Source of the DNA: Chrysoperla carnea
Lineage: Eukaryota; Arthropoda; Insecta; Neuroptera; Chrysopidae
Length of the DNA stretch: 64,000 nucleotides
Assembly: GCF_905475395.1 (NCBI RefSeq)
Contig: NC_058339.1
Coordinates: 38,511,172 to 38,575,171 of the forward strand
Direction: 5' to 3'
The notes under the pieces were generated by a model. That model had not been told where the DNA came from, did no database searches, and was given only the letters and a program-made list of their open reading frames with translations. The position numbers and the translations under genes were made by a program. Positions 24,001-36,378 of the stretch are shown piece after piece. Within the stretch, counting starts at the first letter, position 1; each line of letters opens with the position of its first letter.

Positions 24001-26543
24001 GATAATGCCGTATGTAATGATGATGAAGATGATATATGGGAACATCAAGTTAGTACCACAATTACATCAAATTTAGCTGATAAACAAACGTGTGGAGATT
24101 GGCAACAACGTCGAAATTCTGATGCCGATGACCCAATGGCAAATAAATTGGATGGTACTATTGTTGACCGTAAGTATCAAATTTCAAAAATTGTAGTTAA
24201 TGCTCGAAATCTTTTATCATGGTCCTAATCATAGAAAGATCATTTTCTATCCTTTTATAGAGTTTATAGCTTTAATCTACACAAATGATTAAGATGCTGA
24301 TTATTTTTACAGCATGGAAAACAGATTTAGATAATCCTACAGAAAATACGATAGCTCCAATTGCTGAAACGGATCCATGGGGTAGTGGTGGCAGACCGAG
24401 TGGTGGTGAGGGTGATGCTATCGCACCTTCTTCTACAATTGATGAAGGCTGGGCAAATTTTGATTCATTTAATAATTTTGATACGGCAACATTTAATGGA
24501 ATTCCATCATCTGATGAACGTACAACTTCCAATTTTTTCGGTACATTTACACAAAAATTTGATTTTACGGATTCCGATCCAATGATCAATTCACCATTAT
24601 CAACAATAACACCTGGAGCACAACAAAATGTTTATGATGAACAAAAACATAATGATACGTCTTCGTCGGCGGATGATAATGCAAATATTAGTAATAATTG
24701 TAATCAAAATAGTAGTGAATCGTCATCATCAATTGATAATTTTCATACATGTTTGTCGAATGCGTTAAAAACAGCTACACCATCTGAGGATGATAATTCT
24801 TCATCATCAGCGCCAATTATGTGTAATGATTTAAATAAGAGTGGAGACGAGGAAGAGGAAAAACAATCAGCTAGTAATGAAGAATCTAGTAAGGATACAA
24901 CAACTAATCCTACGTGAGTAATTCATTTTTGTAACTTTCGTAACAAAATTTTTTTAATTAAAAAAAATATCAATAAACCAAACAAAATTTTACAGAGTGG
25001 TTCATTAAAAGAATACATACAAAATCATGGCATACATCCTTCCAAATATTATAACAGCTAGTTGTCTAAGTTGTGTAAGCTGGACCACTGACCTATTCAG
25101 GATAGGGTTACGGATTACAGACTCTATAGTAATTAAACTGAGAAAGTGGGACTGTAAAAAAGGAAAATAGTGGGGTTCAATATGGTGGTAGGAACAGTTG
25201 CAGAACTTAACGTCTTGCTCGCACTAGGACAGCTCATATTAATAATACTAATGTGAACAAAGCTTTAGCCAATGCATAATTTAAAATTATATATAATTTT
25301 ATAGTGGCGCTATCTTAAATTTCCCATATTTGAGTACTTCATTTTATAGTCTGTCATCCCTAACTCATATTCATGCACTGACCTTAAAGGCATTCATAAA
25401 GTAACTGCTCATTATACAGGTTCGTTTTCATTAGCTCTCAATAAGTCAGTAATAATGAAGTGATAGTAATTATTCACGCTAATCAATATTTAACGCTCAC
25501 CAACTTATGTCAAACTGATACTAAATTAACGATAGCTATATACAGTGTGTCCCCGGATAGAGGCAACTATACTTGTAAATTTTCTTATTTTGCATTTTAA
25601 GAAAAAAAGTCATTCTTTATAAGAAGTTTTGCTTATTATGAAAAGTATGTAGGAATATTTAAAACTTCTAAATAATGTATAGGGTAGCCAAAAATTTGGT
25701 AGCACTATTTTTTTTGTTTGGGTAAACTACCCATCGTTTTTAAAAGTTGAAAAAATGTTACTAAAAAAAGTTACTCGAAATTAACAATTATGACTCTATA
25801 CAAAATATCAAGAAGATCTTTCCAACTTTGACAATTCCATTCTTAGTGAATGTTTATCCGAGAAAATAAATTTTCTTTTTAATTTTCTAAACTAGTCCAC
25901 AAAAAAATACACTCTCGGATAGTACATGTCAATTGATTTATTATTATTTTCTTTCTTACGTTTTTTTATAATTAGAGCTTTTGTTCAAATAAAAAATGAT
26001 ACTATAATTAAAGTACACGGATCTTCTTGATATTTTGTATAGAATCGTAATTGTTAATTGCGAGTAACTTTTCTTAGTAACATTTCGCCAACTTATAAAA
26101 AAGAAGGGTAGTTTACCAAAAAGAAAAATAGTGATTCCAAATTTTTGGCTACCCTGTACATTATTAAGAAGTTTTAAATATACCTACATACTTTTCAGAA
26201 TAAGCAAAACTTCCTGTAAAGAATGACTTTTCTTCTTAAAATGCAAAATAAGGAAATTTACAAGTATAGTTACCTCTATCCGGGGACACACTATATATTT
26301 GACGCTAATGTAAATAACTGTCAGTTTGCCAATTGACATCCAAGTTCAGTGTCAATGCAAACACACCTTAAATATTTTTCTTAAGCCTTTTTTTAAATTA
26401 TAATGCCCACTTAATATAAAACAGTGATTAACATTTGAATTATTAATTAAAGGGATCAACAAAATGAAGAAATTTCAACAATTCCAGAGGCTACAGTACT
26501 TGTTACGGAAACAGAACAAACAATTAGTGATGAATCTGTATAA
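18027..26543 (+). CDS. fmt: Protein phosphatase 6 regulatory subunit (SAPS domain)
   Basis: Fifteen coding exons: 18027-18086, 18171-18250, 18981-19254, 20430-20567, 20943-21121, 21188-21298, 21358-21499, 22092-22472, 23028-23092, 23154-23349, 23419-23511, 23587-23647, 23948-24169, 24313-24913, 26453-26543. All phases agree, giving 897 residues. It tracks human PPP6R3 along its length: LYDLMDEEDILQECKSQNKK (23-42), DEKTRYKYPNIACELLTSDV, KHLGTSAIMDL, LLDPPFGNTRL, FFKYTWNNFLHTQV and QGYMGHLVNIANNIV. The acidic DEDDIWEH near 620 matches DEEDIWEEK in the human tail. The all-helical SAPS repeat region (about 25-560) binds the PP6 catalytic subunit and directs it to substrates in cell-cycle, NF-kB and DNA-damage signalling. 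The C-terminal third is acidic, Ser/Asn-rich and poorly conserved. It is the orthologue of fly fiery mountain. The exon 3 donor (CAG then GTTCGT) is weak. Introns 2, 4, 7, 8 and 14 carry mobile elements. Confidence 0.95.
18605..18945 (+). pseudogene. Degenerate transposon-like coding fragment in PP6R intron 2
   Basis: The fragment reads ASLPMGYSVHMGEN, stops and a frameshift, then VCGDVKILTMLLGQQAGYTK, YPCFLCLWDSRARKQPW, and WPPRGTFKPGEK up to EKFLLPPL. I recall this string (CGDLKVxxMLLGQQxGxTKxPCFLCLWDSRA) from a protein family present in many copies in arthropod genomes, which suggests a mobile element, but I cannot name the superfamily. The fragment ends about 40 bp before the exon 3 acceptor. 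Confidence 0.55.
20595..20790 (+). repeat. Dispersed repeat family A, partial copy in PP6R intron 4
   Basis: It carries TGATGTTTACGAAAAAATGT, TCTATCTCTAACGG, ACGAACTCGACCTCACTTTT and CACGCTATAAAAATTTCAAC. The same blocks occur in the same order at 31389-31952 and 63402-63925, and inverted at 44505-45040 and 56812-57465. Both ends of the element are missing. Confidence 0.7.
21905..21975 (+). mobile_element. tRNA-like sequence, probable SINE head
   Basis: TTGGTTAAGCCC resembles a tRNA A box and GGCTTCGAGTCCC resembles a B box (GGTTCGANTCC), separated by about 37 bp as in a tRNA. The outer arms do not pair as an acceptor stem, so this is more likely a tRNA-derived SINE or tRNA pseudogene than a functional tRNA. 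A T-rich run follows near 21985. It lies in PP6R intron 7. Confidence 0.45.
22510..22790 (-). repeat. Retroelement-like repeat family C in PP6R intron 8
   Basis: Blocks include ACCGCAAATGAGTCCCTAG, CATCGAGGCCAATCGCC, and CTCCCAGGATTGATGGATCC followed by AAGATTTCGAACC. The same phrases, diverged, occur at 57495-57730 (ATCGCAAATGGGTCCCTAG) and 60324-60700 (GTCGAGGCCAGAAGCC, GGATTGAT, GTCGAACCC). GC content is higher than the flanks. It is probably a fragment of a retroelement coding region; the class is unassigned. Confidence 0.45.
25543..26293. mobile_element. Foldback element with about 285-bp inverted repeats in PP6R intron 14
   Basis: It begins CAGTGTGTCCCCGGATAGAG after TA and ends with CTATCCGGGGACACACTA before TA. 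The inverted repeats continue inward for roughly 285 bp per side (for example TTGATATTTTGTATAGA near 26028 faces TCTATACAAAATATCAAGA near 25794) around a central region of about 170 bp. Arm divergence is a few percent by eye. The TA target and CAGTGTGT start suggest a Tc1/mariner-type foldback MITE. Confidence 0.8.
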
Positions 26544-27439
26544 ATAAACAAAGAAACAAACCCAGATGATTAAAAGTTTAATTAATTATTGTACATAAAC
26601 TACTCTTATTATAATTATTATTTTGTTGGAGTCAAAAGAAAAAAATCACATCCATCCGTCATATCATATTCTTTAAAATACGAACTACAAATATCAAAAA
26701 AACAATCAAACAACACACGGAAAAAAACGGAAATTCCATAAGAACAACCAAAAAAGGTTTAGTTTTGATTACCTAAGCAATTGATTATGTTTTGTTTTTA
26801 AAAATTTTATATTTATTATTAATTGCATTGTAATTTTAAAAAATATAATGTCTACATCACCAAAAACACAACAAATATTTTTTAATTTTAAATTTGATTA
26901 TACAGTCAAAATCTGTTTTATATAACGGCATTGTATAGACCTTAAAATTATTGTTATTCTGAGCGATATGAACATTTTATTTGTCTGGAATAGTTATCTT
27001 ACAGAGAGAAATTACACTAGGAGTTAATTTGATAACTTTTTCACCAAAAATCATCCCTCTTCGAGCTACCATATGAGCCTCTTCCTGTTTCAGCTTGTCT
27101 TCTGAGCATCAAATTTGTTTTTCCTCACATAATAATTTGTGGTAATTCATACAAATATTGCATAAAGCAATATGTTTCTTTAAAAAAAATTAAATAACCG
27201 TCGCGTCGATCATTAAAATTTTTGCCCCAACAGGCTAGAGAGCCAGCTTGTTATAATTAACTATAGTTTAAACTTCTCCATTTATAAAGCTCAAAATAGT
27301 AAATACCACTCACAATTAAGTTAATGATGTTTAAAATAATGTATGTGTTGTACGTTATAAACAACTAATTCTAATGATTATCGTTCACTATGTCCAAAAT
27401 GGCGTTTATATTATAAACGGTATATTCTTATATGCAATG

Positions 27440-27698
27440 CAGAGGTGGATTATCCATAAAATAAATTAGGCACGAGCTAACAGGCGCGAGAATGTATCCA
27501 TCTACGTTCTTATTAACAACGATATCTCGAGTTGGAGAACTAATCCGAACGATTAACGCGATTTTATAGGTTTTAAGAAATAAAGTACTTGAAACTAAAT
27601 ATCTAAAAAAAGGGTCTCGATTGATAGATTTTTTATAACAGGGGGGGGGGGGCTAATTTTTTAAAATTGACGGGCGCAAATTTCTTAATCCACTTTTG
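27440..27698. mobile_element. hAT-like non-autonomous element
   Basis: The left end CAGAGGTGGATTATCC and the right end GGATT-type inverse (AATCCACTTTTG) match the hAT terminal pattern CAGNGGTG. The interior has a 12-G homopolymer at 27641-27652. No clear 8-bp target duplication remains. Confidence 0.45.
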
Positions 27699-28839
27699 CT
27701 CATATGATTTTATCGTAATATTTTAAAAAAATTTTTATGATATAAGAACAATAGGTAAGTCACTTTCCCGAGCGAATCCAATTTTCAAATTAGGCTATGA
27801 TCACGGGCTATTTTATCTTGGTAATGTAACATACACTAGCGCACATAGTGTGCCTTTTTTAAGATTAAGTTGCTAAACTATTTGAATCAAACAGAACTGT
27901 CGAAAACACGTCAGTCTTCAAAAAGTTTGTGAAAAGTTAAGTTCATATTTGAGTTTCTGTTTTGTTTTTGTTTGTCCGTTTAATGGAAAACCGGCATTCG
28001 ACCAAAGTTTGAAAATTTTTTTCTTAAAAAACTGTGTAATTAATCGATTTGAAATTTTAACAGCAATGTATCCAAAAATTTTCAAAACATCGATAAAGAA
28101 TATTTGTATGCCATACAAAAAAGTATGGAATAACATGGAAAAAAGTTTGGAATAATATTTTGTTTCCAAGATAGCTGAAATTTTTTTAAATTACGTTTTT
28201 TACTTACTTTTAATCGTCCCCAAACCGTCCGCTTTAATTGTAACAAAACATTAGAATAGTTCTTAATGTGTAGATGACCTTTTAGAAGTTCCTGTTTTGT
28301 ATCAATGAAAAAAGGTAGTGTTTTTATAATGACATAAGAAAAATTAGAAAATTTAAGAATGTAGACATTATATATGAAAATTTATAAATAATATTTTTAT
28401 AATTACAATGAGAAAGCATTTTAAGTGATTTTAGATCTTTCATGTTTATTTACTGTTTTAGTTATGCGTCGTTCATATAAAAATTTGACCCGATGACGTG
28501 CATATCATTAATAATAAAATAAAGATGGCGTATAGTTTTGCGTTGCAATATTTGCAATATTAATAAAAGTAGAAGCAATCTAAATTTGTTTGTATTAATC
28601 AGGATGCGAAATAACGGTTTTAATAATAATAAACATCAATTGAAGATGTCAAAAAAAGGTTTAAAATTAAATGTATGTTAAACCACTTAATAGCTATTGG
28701 TCGAATATTTGGACGAATCGAATAGTCAGGTGGATAGGATAGTGACTCACTCGCCAATATGCGCTTACTAGCCGTATTTTAATCTGGTTGCATTTTAAAC
28801 CAAATGATATTTGTGCATTTTCGCCTTCTCCAATTTAAT

Positions 28840-29345
28840 AGGTTGGCTGATAAGTCCCCGGTCTGACACATAAATGGCGTCGCTAGTATTAAATGCATAT
28901 TATTTTTATATAGTACCAACCTTCAAATGATTCGTGTCAAAATTTGACGTCTGTAAGTCAATTAGTTTGTGAGATAGAGCGTCTTTTGTGAAGCAACTTT
29001 TGTTATTGTGAAAAAAATGGAAAAAATGGAATTTCGTGTTTTGATAAAATACTGTTTTCTGAAGGGAAAAAATACAGAGTCCGGAAACTCATTATCAAGC
29101 CAAGTTTTTGCTTCCACTGTATTTTTTCCCTTCAGAAAACAGTATTTTATCAAAACACGAAATTCCATTTTTTTCACAATAACAAAAGTTGCTTCACAAA
29201 AGACGCTCTATCTCACAAACTAATTGACTTACAGACGTCAAATTTTGACACGAATCATTTGAAGGTTGGTACTATATAAAAATAATATGCATTTAATACT
29301 AGCGACGCCATTTATGTGTCAGACCGGGGACTTATCAGCCAACCT
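28840..29345. mobile_element. Palindromic mariner: two inverted 5' ends
   Basis: Left arm 28840-29077 and right arm 29117-29345 are reverse complements that look identical except for one 9-bp indel, around a 39-bp spacer. Each arm starts AGGTTGGCTGATAAGTCCCC, a mariner-type terminus, and each encodes the same transposase N terminus (MEFRVLIKYCFLKGKNT), on the plus strand from the left arm and on the minus strand from the right. The minus-strand copy continues through the spacer as VEAKTWLDNEFPDS, which is normal mariner helix-turn-helix sequence. No catalytic domain is present. Confidence 0.88.
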
Positions 29346-31388
29346 GTTAGCTACTCGGCTCTGTCTAAATAGGGAAATTGATTAATATGAACTATAGGAC
29401 GGTTAATACAGCCGAATATCGTTCTTTTTAAACAACATCTATTGGTTAAAGGCTTACAGCTCGCACGTGTTGCACATTCCATTACCATTTGCGTGCGACA
29501 ACAAATTTGTCTTACGCAATAGACAATCAGCTATTTGTCGCAAAAAAAAAAGTGTGGAAAGAGAATATTTATTCCGCCGCATGAGGAAGAAATCAACTTT
29601 CTTGGTAAATATATGCTGATGATAAATGGAAAAGTAAATCGATGTGTCATCTTTATTTTTAAAATCAAATTGATACACAAAATTGTATTCACAAATTAAA
29701 AGGCAAGAGATAAATTTTATTCTTTCATATTTACTATTTTTAAAACCACCAGATTGATGATGCCGCGGACTATTTAGTTGTCTATAATCTATTTGTTATG
29801 CATAAACCAGAGGGTGTAATATAATAACATTGTGATCTTCTGATATGTTTTTTGGTAATAATTTTTCTCGAAAAAAGCTATTTTGATTTATAATTATGTA
29901 AATCTTAACACATTCAACACAAAGTATTTCGAAACATTAAGCAAAAGAAACTTATCCCTTCATTTCATATTTTAAGCTGACTTAGATTACAGACATACAT
30001 AGCAGAAGCCGAATTATTTGTATTATTATTTTTACAACTACAAATATGTAGCTATTTTAAGAATGTTCCTAAACTCCCATTTTCTTGGAATTTTAATGGC
30101 ATGTAAGATACTAAACTGTAAAGAAAAATTATCGCTAGTGAAACTCGTTTTCTTATGAAATACGATAGAATTATCAATAAAGTCGAGTTTTTTAGGGTTT
30201 TCATTGTTTGATTACTAATTAGGGTAACATTTTTGATGAAATGAACTATAAAACGCTATGAGTTTGTCCATTTTTCTTCTGGGATCACATTTTTTGCATA
30301 TTACACCTTGGTATAAACTTTATAGTATGTTTTTCAATTTTAAATATTTTACATAGTTTTTAAAAACGCTGCAAGTGTTCTACTTTTTTTTAAACAATTA
30401 TTATTAGTTCAATATGAGACTGAACCAAGCATAATAGTTTTTCTTTTTCTTAAAAGTATTTCTTTTTTTTAAATAGATAAATTTCTCTGTAATAATTAAA
30501 CACAATTAGCATATACAAAGATCGCGCCAAACATTCGCTATTTGACGCCAGTGAGTGCACCAAAATTGTCAAATTTACGTATATGGGAGAAATTACGAAT
30601 ATTTTGAACAAAACATAAATAAATTTGACAAAAGTGTATGTAATAGAAACACTTTGGTGAACGCTTACTTTGATTTGTGTTAAACAATGTTAAAAGTTAA
30701 TGCTGAAAAAAAGACATCGCTAATGTGGGATGTGCAAATACGTTTCGTTATTATATAACGGTGTTATTCACGGCGAATATTGTTGGTTCAGTGGTTGTCA
30801 AATGGCCAGTGTATGGAGTAATCCTAATATATATTACAGTTATAAAAATACACATTCTTTAGGATATTTTGACTTTGATGATACAAAAAAAGGATATACG
30901 TAGAGATAGAAATATAGTATTTAGAATGAAAGAAAATGAGGTACAATTTTTATACGGATACAGATGTAGTAACAACGAATTTTTGATACTTTTCGATGCT
31001 ATATATATAATCAGTTAAGAATACTAAATTTAGATGTATGCATTTTTTATTAAATATGAAATAAAAATACAACCGTTTTTCTCCACATAGACATAACGAT
31101 CTATAATTCAAAGTTCTTCTAGTACCTCTTCTATTAAGAAAATGGCAAGAAATCGCAAACAAGCTGTTGTCCCCCATTTTGATAATGCTCAGTACATAAG
31201 GTAATTTTTAACCAAAAAAAATATTTGTCTGATAGCCAAATGTACTGTATTTTCGAGACATCTAATTATTCTTCTAATTCAAAAACTGTATTATATTAAA
31301 TTTTGACTTACAGAATATTGCGTAAGAATGCGTTTACGTAATTAATGAATGGACTTAATGTATGACTGTAGTCGTCTGTATGTATTTC

Positions 31389-31952
31389 AAAACAAGTGAA
31401 AACAAACAATGGACTGAAATAATTGTTGAAATGTCATGTTTAAACAGCTTTGATTATGCAATTGTTTGTTTTTTTACGTCATGTAAGTAAAGAAAGATAC
31501 TCTACTCTTACATACAAAGTAATAAGACTATCTCTCTTCTCATTTCCCCAGTGAACAAACACACAATATGTGTGTAACGAATAAATTTAAAATATATACA
31601 ATACCTGTATATATACTATATAATAATGCGCCCTCACGGGTAAACAGTGAAAGCGAGTGAAAGTTATTTATTTTTTTATAAGCAACATTTTTTATACTTA
31701 ATATTTTGTACCATCTCTAACGATTTACAAGACACAATTGAACTATGTTGCTCATTTACGAACTCGACATCACTAGGGCACGCTATAAAAATTTCAGCTT
31801 GATACGGACAATCGAAAATGGACTAGTTAGGTGACTTTATGAGCACGTATATCAAAATTTTTTTCGTAGCATAAATATGCTACAAGCGTTACAAACTTGG
31901 AACTAAACTTAGTATACCTTGATATATTTCATGTATACATAGTATAAAAACA
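31389..31952 (+). repeat. Dispersed repeat family A
   Basis: It opens with AAACAAGTGAAAACAAACAA and AATTGTTGAAATGTCATG, continues with CGCCCTCACGGGTAAACAGT, TACGAACTCGACATCACT and CGTTACAAACTTGGAAC, and ends near TTTCATGTATACATAGTATA. It has the same layout as the copy at 63402-63925. No coding capacity is seen. Confidence 0.75.
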
Positions 31953-34411
31953 GAAAAAAAGTAGGATAAATTATACTACAAAATTGGGAATAAATAAAAT
32001 TTTATAGTTAGTTCTTTGTGGCCACCCTGATTCGATAAATACAATCGAAAGTTACAGTATTACCTTCAGTCTAGTAATACAAGCCTAGTTCAGCAGTACG
32101 CCAGTATTGAGTGATTTTGTTCTTGGTGAGCTAGAAGAATTCCAAAAATCGATTTTATAACTGTAATATATTGATGAAATTTTTTTTAGTAATTATCTTA
32201 AAATAGCAATATGAAATGAAAATTCAATTCAGATATATTATCTATTTCATATATTTATGCTTCCACAAAGAAAAAAATAATGATGCAGGGAATGACAAGT
32301 ATTGCCTTCTATGATTTCAAAATAATATCTATTTTGTATTTAATTATCGTGAAAAATTAATTGAAAATTGGACGATTTTAATTATTACATATTTTTATGT
32401 GAGAAAATTGTAAGATTTTGTGCAAAAACAAAAATCGCATGGAAGGAGTTGTAATTTTCATCAATGTTTGGATTCCGATGTATATATATATTGGCCTCGT
32501 TAGTTTCGATTTTTGTTGGTTTTTAGTTACGTTAGTCAAGTGTCCTTAATAATAATTATAATTGAAATCAATTTTTTTGTAAAAGTCATTATGTCCCCGA
32601 TACGATGTAATTTGCCTCTTTTTAAATCTTGAGTATGTTAAATTTTAGCGCCTTTGCTCTGAAACAAATAAAAAAAACATTTTAAATCGCAGAAGATGTT
32701 CATGCATTCAAGATAAATATACTTTTATTCCGAGTCCACCCTGTCCCAAATAATGAAATTGTCTCATATGTAGGCAGAAATATTTAACAAAACTGTTTGT
32801 TCGAAAGGGTGATAAAAACCAAGGAATATTACAACTACGGAACGTATAAATGTTAATTTTTACAGCAAAACCTTCCGAAAAGAACACGATACACAATCGT
32901 AAACATTAAACAGAAAACGTATTTATGCGGAATATTAAAACTTATTTTATTATGGAAGCGCTGGAGCGTAAGTTGTAATATTCTTTGTGGATTATTTCTA
33001 CTCTGATAATATTATTTTTCTTAAATAAGTATATTGTGTAACTCATTATGAACGAAGCATTTTTGTATCCAAAAAATGACGCAAAATGGAAAATATTCTG
33101 TATCTTATGCAAATACAACTCAGGAAAAAATGTGCGGGTATTTTTTTTAATATAAATTTACAAAACAGAAGTTGTATGCTTGTCGTTTCCTATGCTCGGA
33201 AATTTCACATATTAATTTAAATCAAATATTTCCTTATTAGTTTTGTTGACGCCAGAGTAGTCACGTGTATACCAAGAGAATATTTATTTAAAAAAATACT
33301 TCTTTAACGTGACTTCGGTTTTCTCATCGACAAAAACTATGTGTCATTTTTTGGTATCTAGGATATTTTTAAATTTCGAAAAATTCTAAAACTATCGGAA
33401 TAGTTATTAGTTTTTGTTATATGCATCATTTAAAAAGCACAAAATCTATACTACTGTATGTGATAACTATTTGAATAAATATTATTAAAATCATTTGTTT
33501 CACGAAAAATAATTAATTTAATTTAATTGATAAGTTATTTCATTAATATATTTATATCGAATTTTTTTTTCTATTTCGTGAAACAAATTATTTCGTACCA
33601 ATGTTTACGAAACCAAACTTTGTAACAAAATTTCAGATATTTTGAACAGAGCTTAATGGACAGTGATGGACAGGAAGATAATGACAGATGCCACTCTCAT
33701 CTCATTTTCTCTCTTGTCATTTAATGCTATGCCTCCGAGAATATTAAAAAATAAATGAAAGAAGAAAAATTAGTATTGTTAGTGGAAAATTTGAAGAACC
33801 GCTGCTTAACCAAAATTTCCTTTTTAATTGTATATTAAGTTATGCAAGTCTAAACTATTTTATCGGTGCTGTTTCTTGTATTAATTGACTTAACGAAATT
33901 ATCTATTCAAAATATCGATGGAACGCGGAAGTTACTCAAGTCTTCCACAAATAAAATTAGTTTTTACAAATTTTTCAGTATTCTTAGAGGTATATAAGCA
34001 AGAAAATCATCGACTGAAATCTATCATCATCTCCCAGTCTGTGAATATAACATTTTCGAGTTAAAATTTGTGACATTTAAAATTATATCTAGGAGCTACT
34101 GACATCAAATGTGCTGTTATACGAATTTTATAGCATGTTAAGATTGGCGTCAATTACATATTTTAAAAAAATTAAGAAAGGTGCAATAATGAAGATCCAA
34201 GTTGTCCAAAGACTATAAATTTTTGTCTCATCCTCTTCCAGAAGTTGCTATTCATGAGTGGGGAAAAAAATAATTTACTAAAATAAATTAATAATGATTA
34301 AAACTGGTTCAAACTTTTAAAGGGGCTTTAACAGTATTGAATTTCAAACTGAATTTCGAATTCATTTCAATATCAAGTCTTTTAAACTTTTTTACAAGAT
34401 TAATAACTTAA

Positions 34412-34502
34412 ATCGGTTTCGATTGCTTTGGCAATCCTCTTCAGCAGCATTAAACCCTTAAAATAAAAACAAAGAGGTTTGCCAATGCAATCGAAACCGG
34501 TC
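34412..34502. repeat. Head-to-head pair of GATTGC hairpin motifs
   Basis: On the minus strand 34448-34413 reads GCTGCTGAAGAGGATTGCC then AAAGCAATCGAAACCGATT. On the plus strand 34480-34502 reads AAGAGGTTTGCCAATGCAAT then CGAAACCGG. Each has a short hairpin (GATTGC/GCAATC or TTGC/GCAA) followed by GAAACCG. In the minus copy CTGAAGA precedes the stem, so it fits CTGANGA-stem-GAAA with one extra G, the layout noted at 17785. Confidence 0.5.
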
Positions 34503-36378
34503 TAGCTAATTAATAATAATTTTTATAAATCTATAGCTAAATATTTTTATTATATTCTTATAAAATGAAGTCATGACATCGATCGAATATAATGTGCTTT
34601 ACCTTTCCCTGGTAAAGTAACCTACCTGTCTATTTGAAAGCAGCATCATTGTGAAGATATGTGTGTGCAAGATATAGACAGTGCAAACCAATTCTATACT
34701 TTCTTCATTCTACGTAATTGCACATTTTTTGTCGGGGACTCCAAATCTAATATTATGGACGTTTACCTTCTACTTTCCACATCTAATATCTAACGTAGTT
34801 TTAGAAACTTTGGTGAATATTACCATAAATTTGGGGGCAATTAAACTAAAATTTTCCTGTAATTTTCGAATTTCACTATAACAAAAGAATAAGTGCAATT
34901 TATTCAGTACATCTCAAGAGTTTTTGGATAGCATCAGCTGATAAACTTTTATATGTCTTTTATAGCCTCCTTTTTCAATAAAGCTTTACTTTTAATTTTT
35001 TTTTATATTATTACAATGCTAATTTTCTAGTGCCAGTTTGCACAAATAAAAAAGGTGCTGACGTTAAATTTTGATTAGCGTCGAATTGCAATTTGGTACT
35101 TCTAAAAAGCTTTTGTGTGTCTTCTAAAATAAAATAATTAAGACTTGCCAAAAAAATCGTCCATTATTTTTTAAACAAAATTTTGTTGCATTGTTTATAA
35201 ATTTCCTTATTTAGATATCAATTGTAAATATTTTTATAACATGATTAAGTATCAAATTTTTAAAAGAGCTCTTATTTGTATGATCGAATTTATTTATTTT
35301 TTCTTTTACATTCCGAAAATGTGTCAAAAATATTATAATAAATATATTCTTAATAATTGAAAAACAATGCATGTTTGTTTCAAGCTTTTTTTTCTCCTAC
35401 TAAGTAAACAAAAAGAACAAGTAAGAGCTGTTTGCAAAAAAAGAATTTATCTATTTTGTTTTGATTGTAAATATTCTTTTAGAAAATAAAGTATGAATTT
35501 AAAGAATCTGAATGCTGTTTCATTTTATACGCTATATGAAATATATATATCAGGAGTATTGTTTGGACTCAAGTTTGTAACGCTTATTGATGATACAAAC
35601 ATATTGATGATACAAACCAAATTTTGGTAAATTAGTTTATTTCCTTTTGTCCGCTTGTCTCTACATATCATTACGATAACTCAAAGACGAAATGAGATAT
35701 TGTTCTGAAATTTTTATAGCATACTTCCATCAAATTGTATGCAGCAAATTTGAAGTTTTGGGTGCAGCAATGCCATTTTTTAGCTTTTTAAAAAACTGCG
35801 GAAAAACGCGCAAAATTTTATTTAAATATCAATTTTTTCGAAAATGCGAAAGATTGAGAACAATCAAAATATACAGATTAGTTGGAAATTTTATGCTTAA
35901 CAACTTTTATTCGAGAAAGATAAGAAAATGTTGAAATATACAAATCGATCGGAAATTTTATGCCCGATAACTTTGGACTGGCTAATTTTTTCTCTAAAAT
36001 GCATAGTTTTCGAATAAATTGCATAAAAATGTGAAAAAACGTGGAAAATCGTTGATTTTTCCGAAATTACCCTGCAGGTTCAGGATAAAAAGTTTAAATA
36101 CACAAAAATGCTGCTTGTTGTTTTATTTAATATATAGGTAGTTTCAAATATTGGCTGAAATAAAATTTAATATTTTTAATTAAAAATATTTTTACCACCC
36201 CTGTCAATCTGCCACTCTCATGTTCATGCCTGCTCTGCCATTTTAAACTTTCCAGTTCTACCACCAGGGCCAATTCAACGTGAATTGTGTCCTTTTATTT
36301 TTAATCAAATATAATTTGAATTAAAATAATAATTAGAAAAATACAATTTTATAAGTAATTAATAAATTAGCAATCAAC

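Larger units (their letters stand above)
26544..36378. other. Gene-poor, repeat-rich region between PP6R and eIF3i
   Basis: About 9.8 kb without a supported gene. The first few hundred bases are PP6R 3' UTR (an AATAAA overlaps the stop at 26543-26548, with A-rich sequence after). The rest holds a hAT-like element, a mariner palindrome, a family A copy and several hairpins. A short inverted pair, GTATCCAAAAAATGACGC at 33067 and GTGTCATTTTTTGGTATC at 33341, and a hairpin with arms ATTTGTTTCACGAAA at 33495 and TTTCGTGAAACAAAT at 33575, suggest further decayed MITEs. The last 200 bp should contain the eIF3i promoter. Confidence 0.5.

Noticed and set aside
27641-27652. 12-G homopolymer as a G-quadruplex or regulatory site
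   Set aside because: It lies inside a hAT-like repeat, and a single homopolymer gives no evidence of function.
31141-31200. ATGGCAAGAAATCGCAAACA... followed by AAGGTAATT, a possible first coding exon (20 codons)
   Set aside because: It reads MARNRKQAVVPHFDNAQYIR before a plausible donor, but I recognise no family and can find no compatible second exon, so it is not supported.
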